Below are positions 8,043 to 20,277 of a stretch of 64,000 bases of DNA, one piece after another (within the stretch, counting starts at the first letter, position 1; each line of letters begins with the position of its first letter). Where the stretch lies: assembly GCA_048500255.1 (NCBI GenBank), contig JASNYH010000004.1, forward strand, positions 186,001 through 250,000. Direction: 5' to 3'. Below the pieces are notes generated by a model, which did not search any database, was not told the DNA's origin, and saw nothing but the letters and a program-made list of their open reading frames with translations. Both the position numbers and the translations under genes were made by a program. Source of the stretch: JAMHWF01 sp048500255 (GTDB lineage Bacteria > Pseudomonadota > Gammaproteobacteria > Burkholderiales > Burkholderiaceae_C).

Positions 8043-8957
8043 TCAGGCGCCGCCTTCGCGCAGCGCTGCGCGCAGCCGCTCGCCGATCTCGGGCCGCGCC
8101 GCGAACGGGTCGCTCGGATTGCGACCCTGCACGATGTCGTCGAGCCGTACCTGCACGCCGGCCAGCGCCTGCGGATGGCTGTAGACGTAGAAGCGCCGCG
8201 CGGCAATGGCGTCGAAGACGAACTGCGCCACCTGCGCCGCCGTCACCTTGCCGGAGGTGACGGCCTTGCTGCTCATCGCCTGCGCGATCCGCTGGCTTTG
8301 TGTCGGCTGCGCGCCGGCGTCGCGCAGCGCGTCGGGCCGGTTGCGCTGGCTCTCGTGGATGGCCGTGGGCACGAAGTACGGGCACAGCACGGAGCACGAC
8401 ACCTGGTCGCTGACGAGCGCGAGGTCCTGGTACAGCGTCTCGCTGAGCGCGACGACGGCGTGCTTGGTGACGTTGTAGACGCCCATGTTGGGCGCGCACA
8501 GCAACCCGGCCATCGACGCCGTGTTGACGATGTGCCCCTCGTAGCCCGCGTCCTTGCGCGCGGCGTCGAGCATCATCGGCGTGAACACGCGCACGCCGTG
8601 CGCAACGCCCATCAGGTTGACGCCGACGACCCACTCCCAGTCCTTCGCGCTGTGCTCCCAGATCAGGCCGCCGGCGCCGACGCCGGCATTGTTGAAGACG
8701 ACGTGCGGCGCGCCGAAGCGAGCCAGCGTCGCGGCGCCGAGCGACTCGACGTCGGCCGCCTTCGCCACGTCGACGCGCTGCGCGAGCACGGCGGCGCCCG
8801 CCGATGCGATCTCGTGCGCCGCGGCGTCGAGCGCGGCGGCCTGCACGTCGGCCATCACGACGTTCATGCCCTCGCGCGCCGCGATGCGCGCCGCCTCGAG
8901 GCCGAAACCCGACGCTGCCCCGGTGACCACGAGGGTGCGCCCGCGCAGCGTCTTCAT
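8043..8957 (-). CDS. SDR-family oxidoreductase
   Basis: This is a short-chain dehydrogenase/reductase of 304 residues. It has the cofactor loop TGAASGFG near residues 12-19, the NNAGVGAGG motif near 90, and the catalytic YNVTKHA with an upstream Ser in NTASMAGL. A C-terminal tail of about 60 residues is longer than in minimal SDRs. Its ATG overlaps the stop of the preceding reductase gene by one base (TGATG), indicating translational coupling. Context places it at the end of the acyl-CoA catabolic block; the substrate is unknown. Confidence 0.85.
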   Translation of the reverse strand: MKTLRGRTLVVTGAASGFGLEAARIAAREGMNVVMADVQAAALDAAAHEIASAGAAVLAQRVDVAKAADVESLGAATLARFGAPHVVFNNAGVGAGGLIWEHSAKDWEWVVGVNLMGVAHGVRVFTPMMLDAARKDAGYEGHIVNTASMAGLLCAPNMGVYNVTKHAVVALSETLYQDLALVSDQVSCSVLCPYFVPTAIHESQRNRPDALRDAGAQPTQSQRIAQAMSSKAVTSGKVTAAQVAQFVFDAIAARRFYVYSHPQALAGVQVRLDDIVQGRNPSDPFAARPEIGERLRAALREGGA

Positions 8958-9973
8958 CAGAGTTCCACCAGCTGCTTGCCGAAGTTGCGGCCGGCGAGCA
9001 GCCCGAGAAAGGCCTCGGGCGCGCTCTCGATGCCCTTGGCGATCGACTCGCGGTACTTCAGCCGGCCGGTCGCGACCAGCGTGCCGAGCTCCTTGAGCGC
9101 CTCGGGCCACACCTCCATGTGCTCGCTGACGATGAAGCCCTCGAGCTTGAGGCGCGACTGCAGCAGCAGCTGCGGCCACGCCATGGGGATCGGCTGGCCG
9201 TCGTAGCCGGCGATCATGCCGCACAGCGCGATGCGGCCGAAGGCGTTCATGCGCAGCAGTTCGGCGTCGAGGATCGTCCCGCCGACGTTCTCGAACACGC
9301 CATCGATGCCGTCGGGGCACGCCGTCTTCAGCGCCGTGGCGAGCGCCCGGGCGTCGGGGTGCTGCCGGTAGTCGATGCAGGCGTCGAAGCCGAGCTCGTC
9401 GACGACGTAGCCGCACTTCTGCGCACCGCCGGCAATGCCGACGGCGCGGCAGCCCTTCACCTTGGCGAGCTGGCCGACGACGCTGCCGACGGCACCGCTG
9501 GCCGCGCTGACGACGATCGTCTCGCCCGCCTTCGGCACGATGATGCGGTTGAGCCCGTACCACGCCGTCACGCCCGGCATGCCGACGGCGCCGAGGTAGG
9601 CCGCGAGCGGAATGCGCGACGTGTCGACCTTGCGCAGCACGCCGCGCTGGTTGGCGTCGACGATGCTGTACTGCTGCCAGCCGCCCGTGCCGACGACGGC
9701 GTCGCCGACGGCATACGACGGGTGCCGCGATGCGGCGACTTCGCCCGCCGTGCCGCCGATCATCACCTCGCCCAGCGGCTGCGGCTGCGCATAGCTCTTG
9801 CCCTCGCTCATGCGGCCCCGCATGTACGGATCGAGCGACAGCCAGCGATGGCGCACCAGCACCTGGCCGTCCTGCAGCTCGGGCAGCGGCGTCTCGACGA
9901 GCCGGAAGTTGTCGCCGCGCGCCTCGCCCTCGGGGCGCGACGCGAGCAGGATGCGCTTGTTCATCGTCGTCAT
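8957..9973 (-). CDS. NADP-dependent medium-chain reductase (CurA-like)
   Basis: This 338-residue protein belongs to the MDR superfamily, leukotriene-B4 dehydrogenase/CurA-like branch. It lacks catalytic zinc ligands. Evidence includes SLDPYMRGRM near residue 47, the NADPH-binding SAASGAVGSVVGQLAK near 155, and ENVGG near 230, a standard motif of the branch. Members reduce activated double bonds in enones or enoyl substrates. It lies 17 bases downstream of a thioesterase gene and is coupled to the following SDR. Confidence 0.87.
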   Translation of the reverse strand: MTTMNKRILLASRPEGEARGDNFRLVETPLPELQDGQVLVRHRWLSLDPYMRGRMSEGKSYAQPQPLGEVMIGGTAGEVAASRHPSYAVGDAVVGTGGWQQYSIVDANQRGVLRKVDTSRIPLAAYLGAVGMPGVTAWYGLNRIIVPKAGETIVVSAASGAVGSVVGQLAKVKGCRAVGIAGGAQKCGYVVDELGFDACIDYRQHPDARALATALKTACPDGIDGVFENVGGTILDAELLRMNAFGRIALCGMIAGYDGQPIPMAWPQLLLQSRLKLEGFIVSEHMEVWPEALKELGTLVATGRLKYRESIAKGIESAPEAFLGLLAGRNFGKQLVEL

Positions 9974-9990
9974 GGTCGGTTACTCCGTTG

Positions 9991-10431
9991 TCAGTCCGAG
10001 GCGTCGAGCCGATGGATCTTGCGCCCGTCGACGGGCAGCGCCTTCAGCAGCTTGAAGGTGCCGGTGGCATGGGCGATGCGCTGGCCGGCGGCGTCGGCGA
10101 CCCAGGCCTCGCAGAAGCACAGCGACGTCGTGCGCTGCAGCAGGCGGCCGTGGGCGACGAGGCGGCCGAGCCCGGGGCGCATGAACGTCGTCTTCATCTC
10201 GATCGTGGCGACGCCGCGCAGGTCCTCGCCGGCGCCGCCGCGGCCGGGGCTGCGCGCGGCGTGCGCCATCGCCACGTCGAGCAGCGTCATCGTCACGCCG
10301 CCGTGGATCACGCTCCAGGCGTTGCACAGCTCGTCGCGCACGTCGAGTGCGATCTCCGACTCGCCGTTCTCGAAGCGCAGCAGCTCGAGGCCGAGCAGAT
10401 CGACGAACGGGATCTTCAGCGGGAACTTCAT
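9991..10431 (-). CDS. PaaI-family hotdog thioesterase
   Basis: A 146-residue single hotdog-fold protein of the PaaI/YbgC-like acyl-CoA thioesterase group. The motif NAWSVIHGGVTMTLLDVAMAH (split around residues 38-58) carries the HGG turn and the acidic residue typical of the active site, and IEMKTTFMRPG follows near residue 78. It probably hydrolyses an acyl- or aryl-CoA intermediate. It lies 19 bases downstream of an SDR gene in the same direction, within the acyl-CoA catabolic block. Confidence 0.85.
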   Translation of the reverse strand: MKFPLKIPFVDLLGLELLRFENGESEIALDVRDELCNAWSVIHGGVTMTLLDVAMAHAARSPGRGGAGEDLRGVATIEMKTTFMRPGLGRLVAHGRLLQRTTSLCFCEAWVADAAGQRIAHATGTFKLLKALPVDGRKIHRLDASD

Positions 10432-10450
10432 CGTCTTCGTCTCGTCGCCC

Positions 10451-11245
10451 TCAGCCGCCGTGCACCGCGCTGACGCCGCCGTCGACGGCGAGGATCTGCC
10501 CCGTGATGTGCTTGCCGGCGTCCGACGCGAACAGCAGCGTCGCGCCCTTCAGGTCGTCGTCGTCGCCCAGGCGCCCGAGCGGCGCGTTCTTCGCCAGCTC
10601 GTCGGCGCCCACCGCCGCCAGCGTGCCGCGCGTCATCCTGCTCGGGAAGAAGCCGGGCGCCAGCGCATTGACCGTGATGCCGTACGGCCCCCACTCGCCC
10701 GCCAGCGTGCGCGTGAAGTTGACGGCGGCGCCCTTGCTCGTGCCGTAGGCGATGTACTTCATCGTCGCACGCGCGCCCGACAGGCCGGCGATCGACGCCA
10801 CGTTGATGATGCGCCCCTTGCGGCGCGGGATCATGCTGGCGCGCCCGATGGCCTGGCTCATCAGGAACATGGTGCGCACGTTGAGGTTCATCACCTTGTC
10901 CCAGGCGTCGAGCGGATGCTCCTCGGCCGGCGCGCCCCAGGTCGCGCCGGCGTTGTTGACGAGGATGTCGACGGCGCCGCCGAGCTGGCGCAGCGCCTCG
11001 TCGGCGACGCGCTGCACCTCGGCGGGCTGGCTGATGTCGGCGGCGACCCACTGCGCGTCGATGCCGCGCGCCGCGAGCTGCGCCTGCGCCTGCTCGAGCT
11101 CGGTCGACTTGCGCGCCGTCAGCACCAGCCGCGCGCCGGCCTCGCCGAGCGCCTCGGCGATCTGCAGCCCGAGGCCGCGCGAGCCGCCGGTGACGAGCGC
11201 CGTGCGCCCCTGCAGGTCGAACAGTCGTTGCACCGGTGTGCTCAT
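10451..11245 (-). CDS. SDR-family oxidoreductase (FabG-like)
   Basis: A classical SDR of 264 residues with TGGSRGLG at 19-26, NNAGATWG near 97, the catalytic set Ser (NVASIAGL), Tyr and Lys (YGTSKGA), and the C-terminal ITGQILAVDGG seen in 3-ketoacyl reductases and related enzymes. In this location a 3-hydroxyacyl-CoA or similar dehydrogenase role is reasonable. It follows a small membrane-protein gene by 13 bases. Confidence 0.87.
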   Translation of the reverse strand: MSTPVQRLFDLQGRTALVTGGSRGLGLQIAEALGEAGARLVLTARKSTELEQAQAQLAARGIDAQWVAADISQPAEVQRVADEALRQLGGAVDILVNNAGATWGAPAEEHPLDAWDKVMNLNVRTMFLMSQAIGRASMIPRRKGRIINVASIAGLSGARATMKYIAYGTSKGAAVNFTRTLAGEWGPYGITVNALAPGFFPSRMTRGTLAAVGADELAKNAPLGRLGDDDDLKGATLLFASDAGKHITGQILAVDGGVSAVHGG

Positions 11246-11258
11246 CGCGTCGTCTCCT

Positions 11259-11462
11259 TCATCGTCGGTCGTCCATGCGCGAGCGCAGCACGATCAGGAC
11301 GACGCCGCCGGCCGCGGCGAGCCCGCCGACGATCCATAAGGCGTGGCCGATCGCGGCGCCACCGTCCTCGCGCACGACGAAGACGCCGAGCACGGCGGCG
11401 AGCAGGCCCCCATACAGCAGCACCCAGACCAGCGTCTCGACGCGGCGTGCGATCTTCGACAT
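11259..11462 (-). CDS. small two-helix membrane protein, unknown
   Basis: A 67-residue protein with two hydrophobic segments: about 11-30 (LVWVLLYGGLLAAVLGVFVV) and 43-60. It starts MSKIARRVE and ends in a basic tail (SRMDDRR). I do not recognise the family. The start is 10 bases after the stop of the acyl-CoA dehydrogenase, and the next gene starts 13 bases further, so it is translated as part of the operon. It could be a membrane accessory; nothing in the sequence gives a function. Confidence 0.7.
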   Translation of the reverse strand: MSKIARRVETLVWVLLYGGLLAAVLGVFVVREDGGAAIGHALWIVGGLAAAGGVVLIVLRSRMDDRR

Positions 11463-11472
11463 CGCGCGGCTC

Positions 11473-13308
<1,836 letters not shown>

Positions 13309-13321
13309 CGCGTCGCCCGCG

Positions 13322-13756
13322 TCAGGCCGCCGGCGGCGGCATCGGCACGACGGCCATCGTGGCGCTGAAGCGCGCGACGTGCGTCTCCCGCCCGGCCTCG
13401 ACGCACCACACGTCGGCCTCGACGAACGACACGCGGCGCCCCGGCTTGAGCACCGTCGCGCGGCAGCGCAGCCGCTCGCCCCTGGCGGCGCGCAACAGGC
13501 TGAGCTTCATCTCGGCGGTGAGGATCAGGTCGCCGTCGGCCGCCATCATCTGCGCCGCCGCGCCCGACGTGTGGTCGGCCAGCGTCGCGATCACGCCGGC
13601 GTGCACCTGGCCGCTGTGCTGCAGGTGTCGTCGCTCGAGCGCGATCCCTGTCGTGATCTCGCCGTTGCCCACCGACTCGGCCTGAATGCCGATGTCGACG
13701 ACGAAGGGCGCGCGCGCGAAGAAGGCGCGCACCGTGTCCAGATCGGGAATCGCCAT
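13322..13756 (-). CDS. PaaI-family hotdog thioesterase
   Basis: A second single-hotdog thioesterase, 144 residues, starting MAIPDLDTVRAFFARAPFV. The active-site stretch LQHSGQVHAGVIATLADHT (45-63) has the VHAG turn and Asp of the PaaI group, and AEMKLSLLRAARGERL follows. The start at 13756 is favoured by the GGAGGA sequence 9-13 bases upstream. It lies between the thiolase (68 bases upstream) and the acyl-CoA dehydrogenase. A role in releasing stalled acyl-CoA is inferred. Confidence 0.85.
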   Translation of the reverse strand: MAIPDLDTVRAFFARAPFVVDIGIQAESVGNGEITTGIALERRHLQHSGQVHAGVIATLADHTSGAAAQMMAADGDLILTAEMKLSLLRAARGERLRCRATVLKPGRRVSFVEADVWCVEAGRETHVARFSATMAVVPMPPPAA

Positions 13757-13824
13757 CGCGCCGTCCTCCTCCTGGTGCAGCCGGGGGTGGCCGCTCGAAT
13801 CGCCGCGCCGGCGCCGCGCGGCCG

Positions 13825-15000
13825 TCAGAGCACTTCGAACACGCCGGCCGCGCCCATGCCGCCGCCGACGCACATCGTGACCACCGCGCGCTTCGCGCCG
13901 CGGCGCCGGCCTTCGAGCAGTGCGTGCCCGGTGAGCCGCTGGCCGCTCACGCCGTACGGGTGTCCGACCGCGATCGCGCCACCGTTCACGTTGAGCCGAT
14001 CGTTCGGAATGCCGAGCCGGTCGCGGCAATAGAGCACCTGCACCGCGAACGCCTCGTTGAGCTCCCACAGGTCGATGTCCTCGACCTTCAGGCCCGCGCG
14101 TGCAAGCAGCCTGGGCACCGCGAACACCGGCCCGATGCCCATCTCGTCGGGCTCGCAGCCGGCCACCGCGAAGCCGCGGAACCAGCCGAGCGGCTTGAGG
14201 TTGTGCTGCTGGGCATAGCGCTCGCTGACGACAACGCAGGCGCCGGCCCCGTCGCTGAACTGGCTGGCGTTGCCGGCGGCCACCGTGCCGCCCGGCAGCG
14301 CCGGCTTGATGCCGGCCACCGACTCGTAGGTCGTGCCCGGGCGCAGGCCCTCGTCGGCGGAGACCGTCACCTCCTTGGAGCGCAGCCCCATCACGGCATC
14401 GGCGACACCGGCCGTCACCGTGATCGGCACGATCTCGTCGGCGAACTTGCCGGCCGCAGCGGCCGCGCAGGCTCGCTGCTGGCTCTGCACGCCGTATTCG
14501 TCCTGGCGCTCGCGCGAGATGTTGTAGCGTTTCGCAACCATCTCCGCGGTCTGCAGCATCGACCAGTAGATCTCCGGCTTGCTCTTCGCCAGCCGCGTGT
14601 CGCGGATCATGTGCGTGTTCATCTCGTTCTGCACGCAGGAGATCGACTCCACCCCGCCGGCGACGAAGATCTCGCCTTCGCCGGCGATGATCCGCTGCGC
14701 CGCCATCGCGATCGTCTGCAGCCCCGACGAGCAGAAGCGGTTGACCGTGACGCCCGGCACGGTGACCGGGCAACCCGCGGCCAGTGCGATCTGCCGTGCG
14801 ATGTTCGAGCCGGTGGCGCCCTCGGGCGTTGCGCAGCCCATCAGCACGTCCTCGACCTCGCCGGGCTCGAGGCCGGCGCGCTCGATCGCGGCGCGCACCA
14901 CGTGCCCGCCCATCGTCGCGCCGTGGGTCATGTTGAAGGCGCCCTTCCAGCTCTTGGCGAGCGGCGTGCGGGCGGTGGAGACGATGACGGCGTCGGTCAT
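13825..15000 (-). CDS. acetyl-CoA C-acyltransferase (thiolase)
   Basis: A 391-residue thiolase that cleaves 3-ketoacyl-CoA to acetyl-CoA and a shortened acyl-CoA. The acylated Cys lies in NRFCSSGLQ near residue 89, the base in NGGAIAVGHPYGVSG near 345, and the second Cys in TMCVGGGMGAAG near 380. The length is standard. It follows the FadB-like gene by 37 bases, so the two final steps of beta-oxidation are encoded together. Confidence 0.95.
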   Translation of the reverse strand: MTDAVIVSTARTPLAKSWKGAFNMTHGATMGGHVVRAAIERAGLEPGEVEDVLMGCATPEGATGSNIARQIALAAGCPVTVPGVTVNRFCSSGLQTIAMAAQRIIAGEGEIFVAGGVESISCVQNEMNTHMIRDTRLAKSKPEIYWSMLQTAEMVAKRYNISRERQDEYGVQSQQRACAAAAAGKFADEIVPITVTAGVADAVMGLRSKEVTVSADEGLRPGTTYESVAGIKPALPGGTVAAGNASQFSDGAGACVVVSERYAQQHNLKPLGWFRGFAVAGCEPDEMGIGPVFAVPRLLARAGLKVEDIDLWELNEAFAVQVLYCRDRLGIPNDRLNVNGGAIAVGHPYGVSGQRLTGHALLEGRRRGAKRAVVTMCVGGGMGAAGVFEVL

Positions 15001-15037
15001 GGTGCGTTCCTTCTCTTCGTTCCTGCGGAGGCTGTCG

Positions 15038-17134
<2,097 letters not shown>

Positions 17135-17153
17135 GCAATGACCTCTTGCGAAA

Positions 17154-17174
17154 TAGAACGCTCGTTCGATTCTA
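17154..17174. promoter_or_regulatory. TetR-type operator candidate upstream of the FadB-like gene
   Basis: The segment has outer arms TAGAA and TTCTA around an inner GAAC-GCTC-GTTC inverted repeat. It overlaps a plausible -10 (TTCTAT, minus strand) and ends 20 bases from the gene start. Such sites are typical of TetR-family repressors of fatty-acid genes; no regulator gene of this family is in the window. Confidence 0.5.
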
Positions 17175-17282
17175 GGCGGTGGATGGGCGCGCTCGTTGTC
17201 CCGGCCGTGACAATACGCCTGCTGCTCCGAGGGCGAGTCGCGGTGCGGGTTGCAGGCTGCACGGCGTGCCGTCACGCGGGCG

Positions 17283-17999
17283 TCAGACCTCGAGCCACTC
17301 CTTGCGCACGTAGGCGTCGGCACGCAGCTCCGCGGGCGTGCCTTCGAAGACGATGCTGCCGTGGCCCATCACGTAGCAGCGCTGCGAGATCTGCAGCGCG
17401 ATGGTGAGCTTCTGCTCGACGAGCAGCACCGACACGCCGCGGCGCTTGAGCTCCTCGAGGTAGCGTGCGACGAGCTCGACGAGCATCGGCGCCAGCCCCT
17501 CCGTCGGCTCGTCGATCATGATCAGCTCGGGGTCGCCCATCAGCGTGCGACACAGCGTCAGCATCTGCTGCTCGCCGCCCGACAGCACGCCGGCGGCGGT
17601 GTGCCGGCGCGCCTCGAGGCGCGGGAACATGCGGTACATGTCGTCGTAGGACCAGCGCGGCTTCGCATCGCCCCCGCCGCGCCGCCGCTTCTCGCCGAGC
17701 ATCAGGTTCTGGTGCACCGTGAGCTTGGGGAAGATGTCGCGGTTCTCGGGCACGTAGCCGAGGCCCTCGTGCGCGATCTCGAACGGCTTGCGGCCGAGCA
17801 GCTCGCGACCGCGGAACCTGACCGAGCCGCTGCCGTCGACGAGGCCCATGACGGCCTTGACCGTCGTCGAGCGGCCGGCGCCGTTGCGCCCGAGCAGCGC
17901 GACGATCTCGCCCGGCTGCACGTTCATCGTCACGCCGTGCAGCACGTGGCTCTTGCCGTAGTAGGCGTGCAGGTTGGCGACTTCCAGCATCGTCGTCAC
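17283..17999 (-). CDS. livF: Liv-type ABC transporter ATP-binding protein, Walker A Lys replaced by Arg
   Basis: The second ATPase of a branched-chain amino-acid-type (HAAT) importer. It has MLEVANLHAYYGKSHVLHG at the N-terminus, LSGGEQQ signature near residue 139, Walker B LIMIDEPTEGLAP near 158 and the H-loop region replaced by VLLVEQKL, usual for LivF. The Walker A reads GRNGAGRSTT: the invariant Lys is Arg (CGC codon). The GTG at 17999 overlaps the livG stop (GTGA); the ATG at 17990 is an alternative start, giving 235 residues. It is the last gene of livJ-livH-livM-livG-livF. Confidence 0.9.
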   Translation of the reverse strand: MTTMLEVANLHAYYGKSHVLHGVTMNVQPGEIVALLGRNGAGRSTTVKAVMGLVDGSGSVRFRGRELLGRKPFEIAHEGLGYVPENRDIFPKLTVHQNLMLGEKRRRGGGDAKPRWSYDDMYRMFPRLEARRHTAAGVLSGGEQQMLTLCRTLMGDPELIMIDEPTEGLAPMLVELVARYLEELKRRGVSVLLVEQKLTIALQISQRCYVMGHGSIVFEGTPAELRADAYVRKEWLEV

Positions 18000-18865
18000 G
18001 CTCCGGCTCCCGCGGCCCGATGCTCGGCGAGCACCGAGCCGAGGTACGCCTCCTGCACCTTGACGTCGGCGCGCACCGCCTCGGGCGTGTCGAAGGCGAT
18101 CACTTCGCCGTAGACGAGCACGGCAATGCGGTCGGCCAGGCCGAACACGACGCCCATGTCGTGCTCGACGGTGAGCAGCGTCTTGCCCACCGTCACGTCG
18201 CGGATCAGTTGCACGAAGCGCGCCGTCTCGCTGAGGCTCATGCCGGCGGTCGGCTCGTCGAGCAGGATCACGTCGGCGCCGCCGGCGATCGTGATGCCGA
18301 TCTCGAGCGCGCGCTGCTCGGCATAGGTGAGATTGGTCGCCAGCACGTCGCGGCGGCGCTCGAGCTTGAGCATGCGCAGCAGCTGCTCGGTGCGCTCGTT
18401 GGCGTCGTGCGCGTCGGCGAGGAAGCGCCAGAACGCATAGCGGTATCCCTTGGCCCACAGCACGGCGCAGCGCAGGTTCTCGAACACCGACAGCCGCGTG
18501 AACAGGTTGCTCACCTGGAAGCTGCGCGCCAGCCCGAGGCGGTTGATCCGGTACGGCGCCAGCCCGGCGATCGCGCGCCCGTTGAGCAGGATCTCGCCGC
18601 GCGTCGGCGCGAAGCGGCCGCTGATCAGGTTGAACAGCGTCGACTTGCCGGCGCCGTTCGGGCCGATGATGGCGACGCGCTCGCCCGCCTTCACCGCCAG
18701 GCTCGCGCCGCGGATGATCTCGGTGCGGCCGAAGCTCTTGTGCACGTCGCGCAGTTCGACGGCAACTGTCGGCCCCTCGTCCGACGAGTACCTCGGACGA
18801 TCCCCCGAGGAAATCGCGGGCCGGCTCGGGACGGCCCGGCGCTCGGCCCGCGGCGCTTCGCTCAC
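17996..18865 (-). CDS. livG: Liv-type ABC transporter ATP-binding protein
   Basis: The first ATPase of the Liv-type importer, with Walker A GPNGAGKSTLFNL, LTYAEQRALEIG (the LivG variant of the signature) and Walker B VILLDEPTAGMS. The GTG at 18865 overlaps the livM stop (GTGA) and gives 289 residues, but the first ~30 residues are encoded by a dispersed repeat also found before msrB. Family homology starts at VAVELRDVHKSFG, whose GTG codon is the likely alternative start. The ATPase is presumably intact. Confidence 0.9.
   Translation of the reverse strand: MSEAPRAERRAVPSRPAISSGDRPRYSSDEGPTVAVELRDVHKSFGRTEIIRGASLAVKAGERVAIIGPNGAGKSTLFNLISGRFAPTRGEILLNGRAIAGLAPYRINRLGLARSFQVSNLFTRLSVFENLRCAVLWAKGYRYAFWRFLADAHDANERTEQLLRMLKLERRRDVLATNLTYAEQRALEIGITIAGGADVILLDEPTAGMSLSETARFVQLIRDVTVGKTLLTVEHDMGVVFGLADRIAVLVYGEVIAFDTPEAVRADVKVQEAYLGSVLAEHRAAGAGA
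18765..18860 (-). repeat. dispersed GC-rich repeat, copy B (inside the 5' end of livG)
   Basis: Read on the minus strand, this stretch shares with the segment before msrB (26013-26182) the block GCGCCGCGGGCCGAGCGCC plus the following ~25 bases with few changes, and the terminal block GTCGGACGAGGGG. The middle, hairpin-rich part of the msrB copy is missing here. It is translated as part of livG if the GTG at 18865 is used. Confidence 0.7.
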
Positions 18866-20169
18866 AAGCCCTCCCGCCGGCGCAGCTCGCGCTCGATGTC
18901 TTCCTGCACGCCGTTCCAGTGGCGCACGAAGCGCCGCCGCGCCATCTCGAACAGCACGAGGCCGATACCCAGCACGGCGGCGGCGCCGAGCCAGCTCGCA
19001 ACGCCGCGCGGCGCCAGCGTCACCCCGAGGTAGCGCATCGTCTCGGCGCCCGTCACGTCGGCCTGCAGGAAGTAGACCATTTCGATGGCCGCGCCGGCGC
19101 CGACCAGCAGCACGAGGCTCGCGCCGGCGAGCGCCGCGTAGTGCCAGCCCAGCTCGCGCAACCGGCCGTAGGCGGCGACGCGCAGGTTCATCAGGATCAG
19201 GCTGGCCAGGCCGCCCGGCGCATACATCACCATGAACATGAAGATCAGGCCGAGGTAGAGCAGCCAGGCCTTGGTCAGCTCCGACAGCAGCACGACGGCC
19301 AGCACGAGCAGCACGCCGCCGATGATCGGGCCGAAGAACGTCGTCGCGCCGCCGAGGAAGGTGAACAGCAGGTAGCCGCCCGAGCGTGCGGCGCCGACCA
19401 CCTCGGCCGTCACGATCTCGAAGTTGAGCGCACCCAGGCCGCCCGCGATGCCCATGAAGAAGCCCGAGATCGCGAACGCCGTGAAGCGCACGTGCTGCGT
19501 GTCGTAGCCGACGAACTCGACGCGCTCGGGGTTGTCGCGCACGGCATTGAGCATGCGCCCGAGCGGCGTGCGCGTCAGCGCGAACATCGCCGCCGTCGAC
19601 ACGAAGCAGTAGAAGGCGATCAGGTAGTAGAGCTGGATCTGCGGGCCGAACGTGATGCCGGCGAAGCGGCTGCCCGTGACGCGGTTGCCCGAGATGCCGC
19701 CTTCGCCGCCGAAGAACTCGGGCAGCATCAGCGACATCGACCACACCAGCTCGCCCAGGCCGAGCGTGATCATCGCGAACGGCGTGCCGGCCTTGCGCGT
19801 CGTCACGTAGCCGAACAGCGCCGCGAAGAACAAGCCCGCCACACCGCCGACCAGCGGCAGCAGGCTCACCGGCAGCGCCAGCTTGCCCGCCGTCACGAGG
19901 TTGAGCGTGTGGATCGTCAGGTAGGAGCCCAGCCCGCTGTAGACGGCGTGACCGAAGCTGAGCATGCCGCCCTGGCCGAGCAGGATGTTGTAGGCCAGAC
20001 AGGCGATGATGGCGATGCCCATCTGCGACAGCATCGTGTGCGACAGCCCGCTGCGAAACACGAGCGGCGCGACGAGCAGCAGCAGCGCGAAGCCGCCCCA
20101 CACGACCCAGCGGCCGACGTTGTGCGGCTTGAACCGCAGGCCGACGAAGGGTTCGGCGCGCGCCGACAT
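18862..20169 (-). CDS. livM: Liv-type ABC transporter permease
   Basis: A 435-residue inner-membrane permease of the LivM type with about ten hydrophobic helices, the motif NILLGQGGMLSFGHAVYSG near residue 62, and the cytoplasmic coupling segment TPLGRMLNAVRDNPERVEFVGYD near 205. A C-terminal extension of about 90 residues with further hydrophobic stretches and a charged tail (ERELRRREGL) is longer than E. coli LivM. The start at 20169 is used; the longer in-frame extension runs through a repeat. The stop overlaps the livG start. Confidence 0.92.
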   Translation of the reverse strand: MSARAEPFVGLRFKPHNVGRWVVWGGFALLLLVAPLVFRSGLSHTMLSQMGIAIIACLAYNILLGQGGMLSFGHAVYSGLGSYLTIHTLNLVTAGKLALPVSLLPLVGGVAGLFFAALFGYVTTRKAGTPFAMITLGLGELVWSMSLMLPEFFGGEGGISGNRVTGSRFAGITFGPQIQLYYLIAFYCFVSTAAMFALTRTPLGRMLNAVRDNPERVEFVGYDTQHVRFTAFAISGFFMGIAGGLGALNFEIVTAEVVGAARSGGYLLFTFLGGATTFFGPIIGGVLLVLAVVLLSELTKAWLLYLGLIFMFMVMYAPGGLASLILMNLRVAAYGRLRELGWHYAALAGASLVLLVGAGAAIEMVYFLQADVTGAETMRYLGVTLAPRGVASWLGAAAVLGIGLVLFEMARRRFVRHWNGVQEDIERELRRREGL

Positions 20170-20210
20170 GTCAGCGCCGCCCGGCCGCCAGCATGCGCTG
20201 ACGCGCCCCA

Positions 20211-20270
20211 AGGGCCACGAAGGGGCCCGTACCGGGCCCTCGGGGCAGCGAGCAAAGAGAGCGTGGGGGC
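20211..20270. repeat. REP-like intergenic element between livH and livM
   Basis: The 108-base gap between livH and livM holds an element with the palindrome GGGCCCG-TAC-CGGGCCC (about 20224-20240) and the tail CGGGGCAGCGAGCAAAGAGAG. Its form matches short interspersed palindromic elements common in Burkholderiales. No coding potential is apparent. It may act as an mRNA stabiliser or partial terminator between the permease genes. Confidence 0.6.
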
Positions 20271-20277
20271 TGTCCCA

